Shown here: positions 1 to 12,980 of the stretch, piece after piece
Position numbering within the stretch: position 1 is the first letter of the stretch
Layout of the letters: each line of letters opens with the position of its first letter
Origin: Vespula vulgaris
Taxonomy: Eukaryota; Arthropoda; Insecta; Hymenoptera; Vespidae
Length of the DNA stretch: 64,000 nt
NCBI RefSeq assembly: GCF_905475345.1
Contig: NC_066587.1
Coordinates: 2,105,570 to 2,169,569, forward strand
Direction of reading: 5' to 3'
Notes under the pieces: generated by a model
What the model saw: the letters and a program-made list of their open reading frames with translations, nothing else
What the model was told of the DNA's origin: nothing
The model's database searches: none
Translations under genes and position numbers: made by a program

Positions 1-1299
1 AAACTGTGATTAGATTCAAGTCCGACATATGAACACAACATAAATGTAACTCCATTTTATAGGCCGCAAGCCTATAGAAAGTCTGATTTTTTATCTGCAA
101 TGAAAATTTGTGTACTATAATATGATCTATGACATTTGTTTATTATTATGTAAAGTGGACAGATTTCAAAATTAAATATTAATTACTGTTATCTACTTTA
201 TTTTTACTTTCACAAATTTAATCACATTTTATTGCATTGATCTTTTTTTAATACCTTCCATATGAATACAAATAAAATTTTTAATTATATAAAATAAAAA
301 GTCAATCTACATTTGATATGTAATAATAAAATAGGTATGTGTGTATCTGAAAACACAAATAGCCTATTGATGGATAAATATAAAATGGAAAGAAACAATA
401 GTTGGAATTTATTTTATATTTTTACTTCAGGTAAAAGAATTTTCATTTCTATCAATTTGATCTTTCCTGTTATTTCTATAATTAAGTAAATATTTTATTG
501 TATAATTTTTATGTGTTTATGTAGATAGCATGCATAATGTTGAGGTAATATTTTGAATAGAACAAAATGAAAATTTTCTAAATAAATGATTTTTATATAG
601 AAATGAACAAATGTATGTACATTATGAACATATATATTGCTTCAAAAATACATACATACATACATATATATATTATAAAAAAATTGTTCCTTAAAAAATA
701 ATTGATAATTAAGTCGTATATAACGAATTGTAAATTAATACATTATTATACAAGAAGACTCAAAATTACAAATAGTGTGCACATATAATTCAAATATAGG
801 TAAGTTAAATAAATTGATGCATTTTGCTTAAAAATTCGGATATATGGAGAATGTATTAATACAATAAAATATATCAATACAATAATAAATGTTTATTTAT
901 ATATATAGATAATCTTCAGATTTAAAAATTTTTTTTACAATAATGTAATATACACATACACGCATACACATGCGTACAATGTAACCTTTATTTAATATTA
1001 TTAAGGTTTGTAATATTAAAAATTAATTAGTTAAAAAGATCGAAAAAAAATAATTTCTAGAGGCGTGAAATACTTGTATTCAAATTCGACAGCTGATATG
1101 AAGTGGTTTTTATATTGGTACCAATTGTTGTAGATTTTCATTTTGTAATTTTGAAATGTGGCATCACTGTTTACTTCGACGCTTCTGTGTTCGTTCCCAA
1201 TGTGTCTGAAGAAATTTTTGAATTTTCTCTGAAGAATAACTCGTAAATGTGTTGTTTTAAAAATTTGCTACAATAATATAGTGGTTTATGATAAATATA
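1..1299. other. AT-rich intergenic DNA upstream of CBP20
   Basis: I see no open coding exon here. The stretch is AT-rich with short TACA/TATA runs near 640-680 and 900-980. The last 150 bases before the CBP20 start are somewhat less AT-rich and presumably hold its promoter and 5' UTR. No gene from the left neighbour can be recognised. Confidence 0.6.
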
Positions 1300-1953
1300 A
1301 TGGCCGTAGTAAAACTGAACGCATCTACTTCACCTTCGATTGAATTAAGTTCGTACAGAGATCAACATTTTAAGGTGCATATTTGAACGTTAACCTCTAT
1401 GTTTGTGATATTTATTTATGTCAGTGAATTAGACAGCGAATTTAATTAAATTGTAGGGATCTAGAGCAGAGCAAGATAGACTTCTTAGAAGTTCCTCTAC
1501 TTTATATGTTGGTAACCTCTCTTTTTATACTACAGAAGAACAAATATATGAATTATTTTCCAAATGTGGAGATATTAGACGTATCATTATGGGCTTAGAT
1601 AAATATAAGAAAACTCCATGTGGTTTTTGTTTCGTCGAGTATTATCAAAGACCAGACGCAGAAAATTGTATGCGATATATTAATGGTACACGTCTTGACG
1701 ATAGAATTATTCGAACAGATTGGGACGCAGGATTTATAGAAGGCAGACAATATGGACGTGGAAAGACAGGAGGACAAGTAATATTTTTTTTATTGCTATA
1801 TTTAATCTAATGTAATATGAATTATTATATTGATTAATTGTATTGTAGGTAAGAGACGAATATAGATCTGATTTTGATAGCGGAAGAGGAGGTTATGGTA
1901 AGATAATTCAACAAAAAGTAACACCACTCTCAGATGGCAATTTTGGACGGTGA
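1300..1953 (+). CDS. Cbp20: Nuclear cap-binding protein subunit 2 (CBP20)
   Basis: Small subunit of the nuclear cap-binding complex; with CBP80 it binds the m7G cap of new RNA polymerase II transcripts and supports splicing, export and small-RNA processing. Three exons, 1300-1374, 1457-1777 and 1849-1953, join in phase to 166 residues, close to the family length of about 155. A single RRM is visible: RNP2 LYVGNL, RNP1 CGFCFVEY, followed by the highly conserved cap-binding tail with TRLDDRIIRTDWDAGF and GRQYGRG. The start is the first ATG and gives an N-terminus containing the typical SSYRDQHF segment. An AATAAA lies directly after the stop codon (1954-1959). The identification rests on near-identity over the RRM with the known family. 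Confidence 0.96.
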
Positions 1954-2772
1954 AATAAAAATAATCGGCATTATTCTAAGCTGTATTTATCTTTGTTCAC
2001 AATTAAGTCCGAAATACATATTAATGTATTTATAAATATTTATCCTTATAATTGGCTTTATCAATTTTTTTTGATTGATTACTTTTTTTTAATAATATTT
2101 CAATAGATACATATAACTTTTAGTAAAAGAAGGAGAAACAAACATGCTAGTATTGATGAAATATTTGCAGCCAACAATATAATATAATATGAACTAAAAT
2201 ATTATATTCAATTTCTATGTATGTGTGAAAACATAAAGTTTATAAAAAAGAAAGGGGAGACAATGATGATAAATAATGTATCTTATTATTATAAATAACT
2301 GTCAACATCATCCATAATTTTTTTTATGATTTTGTTTTTTAAATATATATTAAACATTAATTTTGTAGTAAAATGTATCATCTTTTTATTCGTTTATAAC
2401 TGTATATTATAAATAAATGTAAATGCAGTCACAGTTCATGTATAAGTAAATAATGATTCATGTGTATTGATAAAATTACACAGATTATTATATATTTTTT
2501 TTTTTATTATATTTCTTTTGTTATATATAAGAGATATGTAGGAATATTAAAAAAAAAATTTACAAAAACCTATATTATTAAAAAAAAATAAAAAAGAAAA
2601 AAAACAATGTTTATATTTTTAGTAAACTACGACGAATTTATTAAATAAATTAAAGGAGAATTTATACGAGAATAAAACAAAATTTTTGTCGAACTAACTT
2701 ATATACATATCAATATACAAAGCATCTATCTCAACGCTTACACATAATGAGCGTTTAGTAGAGCTATTTTTT

Positions 2773-2803
<31 letters not shown>

Positions 2804-3113
2804 TAGATCATCATAGTAGAATATTCCAAATTATAAAGGCTATTGTAACTTGAGATATAATTTCTAAAGACATAAGGACCAACAAGAAAAGAAAATGATT
2901 AAGATTAATAAAAGACCCTTCTTATTTTTGGTTAGTTAATCTCAATAATAATAATTAAAAAATTTTTTCTTGACAAAATTTCCAAAAATATGTAATCGAG
3001 TATTCTACATGGTACGCGATTGGTAGTGGTAGAATGTATATTAGTTTGCTTGTGAATCATCGGATTATAAATCTAAATATAAATATAAATACATATAATT
3101 TTTTTTTCTTTTC
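1954..3113. other. 3' regions between CBP20 and the Rho GTPase gene
   Basis: This is the convergent intergenic stretch between a plus-strand and a minus-strand gene and should hold both 3' UTRs. It is AT-rich with several A-runs, the longest at about 2777-2803. I see no coding exon and no RNA gene. Confidence 0.6.
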
Positions 3114-4062
3114 TTAAAAAATATAACAGAGTTTCCTAGATGGCGGTTTTTTCAAAACCGCTCTAATAGCCTCTACAAAAACGTTTTCCAAGCCTTCCTG
3201 TTTTACAGCCGAGCATTCAACGTATTTCGAAGCTTTGATTTTCTTTTTCATTTTTTTACATTCCTGTGGAGTTATTATATCTAAATTGTCTTGATCTCTG
3301 AGATCGCTTTTAGTACCTAACGGTATACCGAAAAAAACGAGGTTATATGATAAAAATCGATTTTTTAAAAGTCAACGAAATAAAAATGTGTGGTTAAACT
3401 TACCGACAAGAATTATCGGCACATGCGGGCAATGATGTTTTATCTCTGGATACCATTTACTCGCAACATTTTCATAAGAACTACGAGCACTGATCGAGAA
3501 ACAAAGTAAAAAACAATCAGTCTGCAATGAAATATATTTTCTCATTAAGTTTCCTGTTTTAAAAATTTATGATTAATCATTATTAGAATTAATTATATTT
3601 ATTAATATAATTTATTCAAGAATAACTTACATTCGGATACGACAATGGTCGAAGACGTTCGTAATCTTCTTGTCCAGCTGTATCCCAAAGCGTTATATCA
3701 AATTCTTGACTATCTAAACGAATAATATCTGCATAATTGTCGAAGCTAAACAAAAAATAGTATTAATATAATAATAAACTAATTTACAAAAAAAAAGTGA
3801 TATTATAATATTAATATAAGCATATTGAAAACATATCTTTTCAAAGTTTCATAAACACCACGCTTATACCGATCACTTTTCTTACGCGCCAATTTTGAAA
3901 TAATCGAATAATGATAATTATATATTATTGCGTGTTTACTTACACAGTAGGCACATATTCCGTTGGAAACTTTTTCGTTGTATATGTAATAAGCATACAT
4001 GTCTTCCCAACCATTCCATCTCCAACAGCAGTAATTTTTATTGGTTTATTCCGACGTGACAT
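3114..4062 (-). CDS. RhoL: Rho-family small GTPase, RhoL-like
   Basis: A membrane-anchored GTP switch of the Rho family. Exons in coding order are 4062-3944, 3745-3631, 3521-3404 and 3316-3114, giving 184 residues. The P-loop GDGMVGKT is at residues 14-21, the effector region with EYVPTVFDNY follows, then DTAGQEDYERLRPLSYP, the base-binding TKSDL and ECSA. The last four residues CYIF form a CaaX box for prenylation. The shape FDNYADI plus a short basic-poor tail and weak similarity to Rac and Cdc42 outside the motifs fits insect RhoL, which in Drosophila acts in haemocyte migration. The upstream stretch before the ATG is open but is not needed. An alternative is another divergent Rac/Rho member; the family assignment is certain, the RhoL name likely. 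Confidence 0.88.
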
Positions 4063-5520
4063 ATTTCCGTTTTTTTTTTCTACGATAAATTCAAAGATAA
4101 AATTTTCACAAAAAAAGAATATTATTCCTGTACATAGTAAATTACATTTTATATACAAATGATTTTTGATATACGAATGATTTTCAAATGTGAACGAGAG
4201 AGAGAACAAAGAATGTTGTACATTTTTCTTCGAAATTGTTTTGTTATTATTAAAATGATAATAAAATTTAATTTTTTAATAAATAAAAAAAATCTACGCG
4301 TAAGAGAGGATATCGCCGCCATCTTTTATGCCGAAAACAGACGCATCCGGTAGAGTCTAACCAAAGAGTGTACCAAGGCTATATACTAAGCCGACTGCTT
4401 GTTTCCTGCTCGTCGTATCGCATATCAATGAACATTGAAGTTGTTAGCCTTTTCATTTCTATTATATCGCCCGCGTAACAGTTAAAAACCTAAGAGTATA
4501 AGATAAAAAAACTCTAAGAGAAAATTTTCAAATTGAGCGCGCCTTTATCTTTTTTAATTTCTATATACGGGATGGTATATACATATATACATATACGCGC
4601 ATGTGTGTGCGTGCGTGTATGTTTGTGTGTACATATACATGTACTATAAAAAATATATATATGTGTATGTATAATACAAAAAGATAATAGAAACATTCTC
4701 TGTTATGATAGAAGAGAAGAAAATATCACTTCGAATCATAAGAGCCGAATGCTTCGAACATAATTTCACAGTCACTATATATTAACTTTAGAAAGTATGT
4801 GTGTATATACAAACGTCGATATATATATATAATCGACGTTGGCGTCGATGTCACATCCTCTCGGTGACAGGATAAGGTATGGTCAGAGTGCGGTCGTTAT
4901 CATATTCTCGTCCTGTCTCTCCTACTACATTTCGAAACTACAAGAGAGATGACACGTCTCTCATATGTACAATATAAAATTATAAATTTGATAAGATTCA
5001 ATTTCACAGAAAAAAAAAATGAAAATTAATAAATTATATTTTTAACAAATTTTAAATAAATACGTAATCGATAAACTTGGAGAGAAGGAGAAAGTTTGCC
5101 AGAAATCCTGACAATTGTTTTTTCTCGTCTTTTCAGTTTGATACTTCTTATAACAAATTATTGTTTTTTTCTTTAATTTTTTGGAATTCATTTATCTTTT
5201 AATCATCTCTGAAGTTTCGAATATATTTCTTTGTAAACAATACGACGCTATCTACGTGACAAAATTATTTATTATATACCCATTACCGATTAAAAAAGAT
5301 TAAATAAATAAAGTTGTTTTAATCATTGAATAACTTTCTCCCAAAAAGATTTATAATAGGATTCTACGTTATTTTATATGCACATCGTAAAAGGACTTCG
5401 AAATGTATTCGACATATCGCATTAAACTTTTCAACGATTTATCTATCTCTATTCGGTTATCAAAGAAATTTTCACATAATCTGATAAAATCTCTTGATAA
5501 TATATAACTGATAATATCAA

Positions 5521-5564
<44 letters not shown>

Positions 5565-7193
5565 GTTTAATAAGATTACTAAGATTACATTATGTGCAAA
5601 AGATAATGAATGAAGGAATAACTATGAAAAATGAAAATCGTTATCGAAATGTAAAAAAAATAACAAAAAAAAAAAGAAATGAAATCGTGTAATAAGATAT
5701 AATAATTACTTCATGTAAAACAATATAGTTTACAGGTTACACATTACAAATATGATATGGCGCCAATTTCATGTTCGTTCTTTCTTAATCCAATACCAAC
5801 GCGCGTTGTGTGTACTTTCAATATAATAACGCACAAAAAATTTGACATATAATTTCAAAGAATATCGAATAATACGTTAAAAGACAATGGTGATGATGAT
5901 GATGATGCTGATGATGAACAATGATCGATGACGACAACGTAGAATGATAGTGATAACAATAGAAAGGCGGCGTAAAACAACGACGACGTACCTCTCCTCT
6001 TTTATCGTTTAATTTGCTCGACAAAAATATAAAATATTGTTTTATTTTTTTTTTGTTTTTCTTTTTTTCAATTAGACAACAACAACGACGATGACGACAA
6101 CTATAATCGTATGTAAAGTTATCATCGTGTATATTTGTATAATAAAAATAAATATTCAACGTTATTCAAACACTCCGAAGAGAAATAAACTTTTGAATAA
6201 AGAAAAAGAAAAAGAACAATGATTAAAACACGTGCACATCTCGAGACGGTGTGTCGTCGACTGAAGAACGAATAAAGGATTAGGATCGGTACGCTCAATG
6301 AGGCGCTATTGACGAGCGATCTAACTTATGACGTTTTCATACTTACTGTATTATTTGTGTCCGTGTGTGTATATATATATACTGTATATAAATTCATTTT
6401 ACTAAAGGTTCTTAAAGTTCATTAATCTATTTATGGATTATGTATATACAATGATATAAGTTCGATATGATTCTTTAAAATTCTTCAATTTTCGTATGTT
6501 TTTGATAAATAACAAAGCAAAAACAAAGTCACTTGTTTACAAGACGATAAGTACTATTTACAATAATCAAAATATCTTGTCTTGATAAACAATAGCGATA
6601 AGCTATTTAACGTTTATACTTTTAGTACGTATATACGTACATGTGTATACATCAGACATGATTAGCTTTTAAATATGCTCATCAATAGATTTTATGTTTA
6701 TAATAAAGTGAGCTAAAAGTGGCTCATGTCAGAGTCCATAACAAAACTAACCTCGTTGTAATTTATTTATCGAATTAATTATACATGGAATTATATACAT
6801 GTATATATATATATAAATTATTTATTTATTTCCTTAATATAAAAATTTATAATGAGACTATACTCTATTAGAAAATGTAAAAGAAAGAATAGATGTGTAC
6901 TCGGAATAGTTTCAATTCTTAGTTAATCCCGCAAGAGGGCAGACGCGCGAAAGAGCTACGTACGTTCCTTCCGGTTTATCCAATTTTCTTTTAGTTCGAT
7001 CTTTTAACACTCGAATTCCATCTTCCTCGCTTCCTGCTCGCTTATAACTGGCATGAGGGATGTCCGAAAGCTTAACGTTATCATTAGTATAACATTTTTA
7101 AAAGATACTATACACACTGTGCGATTGAACCGACAAACGGTCTACCTTGCTAATATTTTTTAGCGGTCTCACAAAGACGATTGATTTATCGTA
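4063..7193. other. Long head-to-head intergenic region (RhoL / NTF2)
   Basis: Three kilobases without a recognisable coding exon between divergent genes. It includes TG/TA-rich runs near 4590-4680, a (TA)n tract at 5523-5561, a GAT-rich patch at 5889-5915, and patches richer in CpG near 4850-4930, 6225-6320 and 6930-7070. The last is directly upstream of NTF2 and is the likely promoter. Untranslated first exons of either gene could lie here but cannot be defined from sequence alone. Confidence 0.5.
5523..5561. repeat. (TA)n microsatellite
   Basis: An uninterrupted alternating AT run of about 39 bases in the intergenic region upstream of RhoL and NTF2. Confidence 0.95.
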
Positions 7194-9838
7194 ATGGAGT
7201 TGAATCCATCTTACGAAGCAATCGGAAAAGGATTTGTACAGCAGTACTATGCGCTGTTCGATGATCCAGCTCAAAGACCAAACTTAATAAACATGTATAA
7301 TGTAAGTTAAATTATTTTTCTATTTTCTCTTTTGATATTTATTGTTTAAAATGTGATGGTAATGTAAGACTGAATTTGAATACTTTTAGACCGAGACGTC
7401 GTTTATGACATTTGAAGGTTTCCAAATCCAAGGTGCCATTAAAATTATGGAGAAATTGACTGTGAGTATTATATTTTTACAATAATATGCAATACTACAA
7501 AATTACTTAAAATTGTGTTATTTATTTGTGTGTGTATACGTATATGTATGTATGTATATATACATATATGTATGATAAGAAAATTCCGTAATATGTAAGT
7601 AAAGATAAATTTTGAAGAATTGAACTTTCAATAACGTTAACATCAAAGTCGTATCAAACTATTAATTTCTAATTTTTATAAATTTCGTTTTTCATTTTCC
7701 TAGAGTCTGACATTTCAAAAAATCAATCGAATAATAACAGCGATTGATTCGCAGCCTATGTTTGACGGTGGTGTACTCATAAATGTTTTGGGGAGGCTGC
7801 AGGTAAGCCATTTGCAATAAGATTTTCTTTTTCTCTATTGTAATTTTATTATAGTTATTAAAGTGTTTTTGTTTATAGAAAGTGATTCTATTTTATTTTA
7901 ATAATGATTTATCATATTATAGTAATAAAATTATACATATTAATATTATTCTATTTCTGTAATAAATGTTTATATAGATAATTATCTACCAAAGATTTGG
8001 GCATGGGTTATATTATACACTTTCCAATTTTATTTTTTTATTTATTTGTGATATGTGAGATAGCTACAATAGCTGTTTCATCCATGCCCATATCTAATTG
8101 AATATGCATGTGGTTTAGGTATATTTGTTACAAACTATACTTTTAACGTCTTATAATAGGAGCATTGAAAAAGCAAGATATATTTAAAATAATGTTTTTT
8201 CTCATCTTTTTTATTGTAATTGGTTCAGTAATTTAATATTATACGACATCTATCACAAATTAACAAAATATAGTTGCAATATATATTCTATTCTATGAAA
8301 GCGATGAAAAACTTGAAAGGAAATTTTTTAGAAAAGTAATTCTTAATTAATGTTATTATAATTTGAAAATTCCATTAGCATTTGGAATTCTCTGTCTAAG
8401 CGATTGTTTATTACGGACTGGAAACATATGTATATACTGTATCGTTTGACATTTTTTGTGCTGCCATGTGAAGGTAGACATTGAGCTATGACTAGTATCC
8501 AGCAACTATCTCTCTATATACCTACATCTGCAAAGAAGATGATATAAGAAACTCAGTGAGTGATTGTTGATGATTGGGTAGACTGATGAGGATCAGCCCC
8601 ACGCCTACATCCAGACGTTTGTCCTGAAGCCAATTGGCACCAGCTTTTACGTGCAGCACGACATCTTCAGACTTGCGTTGCATGACACGGTTTAGGCAAC
8701 AGGTACCAATCATCCACTGATCTCTCCATACTTTAGTAAAGGCAAGCCTATCTGATGTTACCTATTCATTGCTTTATACGAATACATCTGCTTATTTCAA
8801 TGCTAGAAGGAGTGCATGGCTACACCACCTTATATACATAATATTTCCCACATTATTTATATTTATTAAATAATAACTGACTATGTTCCGATAAAATATT
8901 TAAATATAATATAGATAGAGAAATTGTTGGTTACTTGGTAACAGTGCCATTTTTAATTAGTACTGACCAATAAATTTTATGTTCTGATATAGCGTTTCAT
9001 TGTAATATATTTTTGCAATCTATAAATAACAGTCTTATAAGTTAACGTATGTGTATATATATATATACATATATAATATGTATCTATATGTGTATGTATA
9101 TATGTATGTGTGTAAACATCGCTTAATAGATGTAAAATTATCATCTATTATGATGTATTATATGTTATATCCAAATAAGAAAGCAACTGAAAGAGAGAAA
9201 ATAATACCACTGTATTCATTAACAAGTAAGATACTAATATATATTTTGTATGTAATATATGAATTAAATTACTGAACTAATTTGAATTACACAATATAAA
9301 GATGAAATATAATTTTATAATGCAACTTACAATTTTTTGTCCTTTTATCAAAAAGTTTTGTTGATATATGTTGCGTTTATTATTTGTATTATGTATACAG
9401 TAAATTACCATTTTATATTTTGTATTTTGTTTTATAAGAAGAATTTAATATATTATATATAATTGGCGATTTTAAAAAATATACATATATTTTTTAATTA
9501 TAATTTTATTAAAATATAATTCTTTACTTCGTAATACATTTTGTAAAAAAGAAAAAACAAGAAAAATTTCAAATTTTATTTTTGCTATCTCGTTTACTTT
9601 GTATAGAGATGATATCAAGTTATATGTCAAAAGTGCCGATAAAAATGAATAATTCGATAATTCGTCAGGAATTCGTCAGGATTGTCAACACTTATTGACG
9701 ATACGCATATTAATATTTTTTTAGGCCGATGAAGATCCACCACATCCCTTCTCACAAATTTTTGTGCTGAAACCACTGGGAAATTCCTTCTTTTGTCAAC
9801 ACGATATTTTCCGCCTTGGCATTCACGATAGTCCATGA
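7194..9838 (+). CDS. Ntf-2: Nuclear transport factor 2 (NTF2), two alternative last exons
   Basis: NTF2 carries RanGDP into the nucleus and binds FxFG nucleoporins. Common exons are 7194-7301, 7390-7461 and 7704-7802 (93 residues). They can join in phase to either of two terminal exons, 8582-8695 or 9725-9838, each 114 nt with its own stop, so both proteins are 130 residues, slightly above the usual 127. Recognisable parts are the N-terminal helix with GKGFVQQYYALFD, then TSFMTFEGFQIQGA, and the beta core with GGVLINVLGRLQ. The terminal exons encode the final two beta strands, including the Ran-contacting DEDxPH segment and QHDIFRL. The two versions differ at about a third of positions, so both are preserved as coding sequence. 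Upstream CpG-rich DNA at 6930-7070 probably holds the promoter. Confidence 0.94.
8582..8695 (+). CDS. Ntf-2: NTF2 alternative last exon A
   Basis: Preceded by an AG acceptor after TTGGGT; the frame opens with T-D-E-D-Q-P-H and ends HDTV then TAG. It encodes 37 residues that complete the NTF2 fold. An AATAAA about 270 bases downstream (near 8970) could serve as its own poly(A) signal, which would make this an alternative-polyadenylation isoform. The acceptor's pyrimidine tract is poor compared with exon B, suggesting regulated use. Confidence 0.85.
   Translation, partial: TDEDQPHAYIQTFVLKPIGTSFYVQHDIFRLALHDTV
9725..9838 (+). CDS. Ntf-2: NTF2 alternative last exon B
   Basis: Preceded by a T-rich tract and TTTAG acceptor; the frame opens A-D-E-D-P-P-H and ends HDSP then TGA. 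It has the same 114-nt length and phase as exon A, 1.0 kb upstream, and encodes the same structural segment with different residues, for example C instead of V before QHDIFRL. The stronger acceptor suggests this form may be constitutive. Confidence 0.88.
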   Translation, partial: ADEDPPHPFSQIFVLKPLGNSFFCQHDIFRLGIHDSP

Positions 9839-10566
9839 AGAAAATGTCTGTTGGCACTCTAGAACTATCTACAGACAATTCATTGAACCATGGACTATTC
9901 ACATGTTGAAATAAGTGAGCTAGGTTTTTTTCATATTAATCTTTTTTGTCATTGCATATTATCCCACTTTATCTAAATATCCCAGTTTTTATATGAAAAT
10001 TATCTGCTTACATCTTGGCCATAAGAAAAAAGAAACAACGTTTAAGAATAAATACAGTTTAATAATTGTTGTTTTCTTCAATTTCCTTTTATTTTCGTTG
10101 TCTAATATTACTGATAATATTATGCTATTATTAACAAAAAAATTGTTTTTAATAGAACACTTAATGCAATAGTGATATAATACATTGTACATGTCAATGA
10201 AATTATACAAAATATATTTCTTTTTCTAATGCTTTCTACTTTTATAAATTACATACGCATATATTAATGAAATTAATAGATTAATATATAGGACTGATTG
10301 CCTGATTATATATTATCGTTTTTCATTTCAATTTTATTTATAATTGCATATTATAATTGACAACATAGTAATTGGTTAACAGGAATTCATGAATATGTAA
10401 TATATGAAATATAAGATGTACAATACATGCATACATGCTTGCACTTGTACAAAATAATATAAATGATCTTCTATTGTAAATTATATTATGTAATAACACT
10501 TAAAATGTTATATTATAATAATCTTATTGTTATTTATCGATGCAATAACATTATCCACAATATATA
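9839..10566. other. Convergent 3' region (NTF2 / HPD)
   Basis: AT-rich stretch holding the 3' UTRs of NTF2 and the minus-strand dioxygenase gene. No coding exon is visible; the small open frames are low-complexity. Confidence 0.6.
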
Positions 10567-12980
10567 TTACAGATTGCCACGCTTAGCTTGTTCAAGTTCG
10601 ATTGCTTCAAACAAAGCTTGGAAATTTCCAGCACCAAACCCCTGTGACATAACAAATATCATCTCTGCTACTTGTATAACGTGTTATATACATTTAAAAA
10701 TTCAAAATTAATCTTATTAAAAATATTACTCTTAGACTTACATTATGATTATGCCTTTGAATAACTTCTATGAAGAGAGTCGGTCGATCTTGCATATTCT
10801 TAGTAAAGATTTGTAGTAGATAACCATTTTCATCATAGTCAATTAAAATTTTTAGTTCCTGAAAAGTTGTTATGAGAAACAGTTAACAATTAAAAGATTA
10901 TTATTTTCTTTAAATATTATATACAATACCTGTAATATTTTCATATCTTCTGCAATTTTGACTTTGCTATTGTTCAAACGGTCTTTCAGCATATCATAAT
11001 AACTATCAGGAACATTAAGAAATTCCATACCTCTTGCTCGTAAATTTTGTATCTACAATAATAAAAACAAGAAATTAATGTTATTATAATCAAAAGTAAA
11101 AGAATAACAAATCTGCAATAAAATATTACTTACAGCTGTTATTATGTTATTAGTATTCAAAGCTATATGCTGTACACCAGCATCACCGTAATATTCAACA
11201 TATTCTTGAATTTGAGAACGTTTCTTACCAGGTGCTGGTTCGTTAATTGGCATTTTAACAGTTTCTTCCCAATTAGTCATAACGATAGAACGTAATGCAG
11301 AATATTGGGTATGTAATTGAGTATCATCTACTGACCAAAATCTATGAAACTGTAAACATTCTTCATACCTAAAATAAAATATACAAAAATTTAATAAAAA
11401 TTATATAAAAGTATATATATTTTTTGCTTAGAAATATATAATTTACATATTTACCATTTAGCAACAGGTTCCATTTGTTTATCAGCTTGATTTCCTACGA
11501 TATGATCTATAAATTTTAAATGAGTTGCTGGCCTATAAATTCATTAAGAAAAAAATATTAATAAGAAATATGTATTCTTTAAGTATGATGTAATGATACT
11601 TACAAATGTTTAATAAGTACATCTTCTGAGGCTTTTACAAATCCAGGTAGAAAAAATCCTTTGTATTTACTTCTGTCAATCAAAGTATGATGGGTATCTC
11701 CATACTAATTAAAAAAAATTTGGAGACTATACTAAATTAAAAAATTTGTACCTATACGTACATACATACACACATGCGCGCGCGCACATACATACTAGAT
11801 ATATAATTGTAATAATTGTATTCAATTATTTATTTATTTTTTTTTTTTTTTCAAACATCTTACCGTTTGCAACGTGACAAATCTAATAATACCAAATTCA
11901 TCTTTTTCTTCCCATATGTCTCTTATAATTTTTGCACCCTTTTGTTTTGCCACCTAAGTGAATAAAAAACATTATTCTTTTATCTTTTTTTTTTTTTAAT
12001 TATAAGTTACAATTTAATAATATCTTCAATTAATTTTTTTCTTCTTTAATTAAATAATTTTGTATTCAATCTTATCATTTATATGTACCCTAACGATAGT
12101 ATCGATATCTTCGACCTTGAAAGCAATGTCACGAACACCATCACCGTGTTGAGAAAGATGGTTCCCCATTTCTTCATTTCCAGGCTCGTAGGCTGATTCG
12201 AAAACAAATATTATCTAGGAAAAATAATTTCTATTAATATATTACTATTTATAACATATTAATAAAAGTATTATAATTATAATTTTAAAAAGAACATTTT
12301 TATTAAAAAATCTTTTTTAATTATTTTTTATTTTCATTCGAAATATTGAAAAATTCGTAAAAAGAATGTTAAAAAATTTTGTAAATTATACATATATATA
12401 ATGACCTGATCTTGTTTAACAGCATGTGCTGCTATATGTCTTGAGCCAGTTTCTAAACCACGATAACCGAGTGGTTCAAATCCCATCCTTGCGCAATAAA
12501 AGCTAGCCGCCTGTAAAAAAAAGTGTATGTAATTGTTTTGTAATAATCAATATTCTCTTATAGACTTAAGAGAAAAGAACTATATAAAAAGATATTAATA
12601 TATCCATATGCGATACGATACAAGATTCTTTTTTTTTAAAGTACCTGTTTTGCATTTCCAACCCAGAATTTTACATGATCGAAACTTAGAAATTTTCCAC
12701 CAACAGGCTATAAAAAAAAAATAAATTAGTCATTCTTTGTATAATTAGAAAAAATTATATTACATACCTTTTTACCTTTGTCCGTATAAGTAGTCTACAT
12801 ATATATATAGAAAAAAAAATAATAAAAATTGATAAATGATAAATTTTAATATAAAAGAAAATTATTCATACATACATATATATATATATATATAATAAAA
12901 TTAATATTATATTATATATAAATATTTTATATATTATAATATAAAAAAATTCATTATCGTATTTTACATTTCTTTACCAT
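10567..12980 (-). CDS. Hpd: 4-hydroxyphenylpyruvate dioxygenase (HPD)
   Basis: Non-haem Fe(II) enzyme of tyrosine breakdown: converts 4-hydroxyphenylpyruvate to homogentisate in the cytosol. Twelve exons in coding order: 12980-12978, 12794-12768, 12707-12645, 12510-12406, 12214-12089, 11953-11864, 11704-11604, 11532-11455, 11368-11134, 11052-10930, 10858-10742 and 10641-10567. They sum to 380 residues (vertebrate form 393). The three iron ligands are present: His182 in IDHIVGN, His265 in VQHIALN and Glu348 in LFIEVIQRH. The C-terminal gating helix with GFGAGNFQALFEAIE is intact; the short tail after RGNL is the only length difference. The first exon contributes only the ATG; the next begins T-T-Y-T-D-K-G, the family's normal N-terminus. 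One donor (GTCATT at 12405) departs from consensus, but the join is supported by homology. Confidence 0.95.

Noticed and set aside
5818..6159. A 113-codon His- and Cys-containing frame on the minus strand
   Set aside because: The His run comes from a GAT/ATG triplet repeat read in reverse; composition is otherwise random and no splice or domain support exists.
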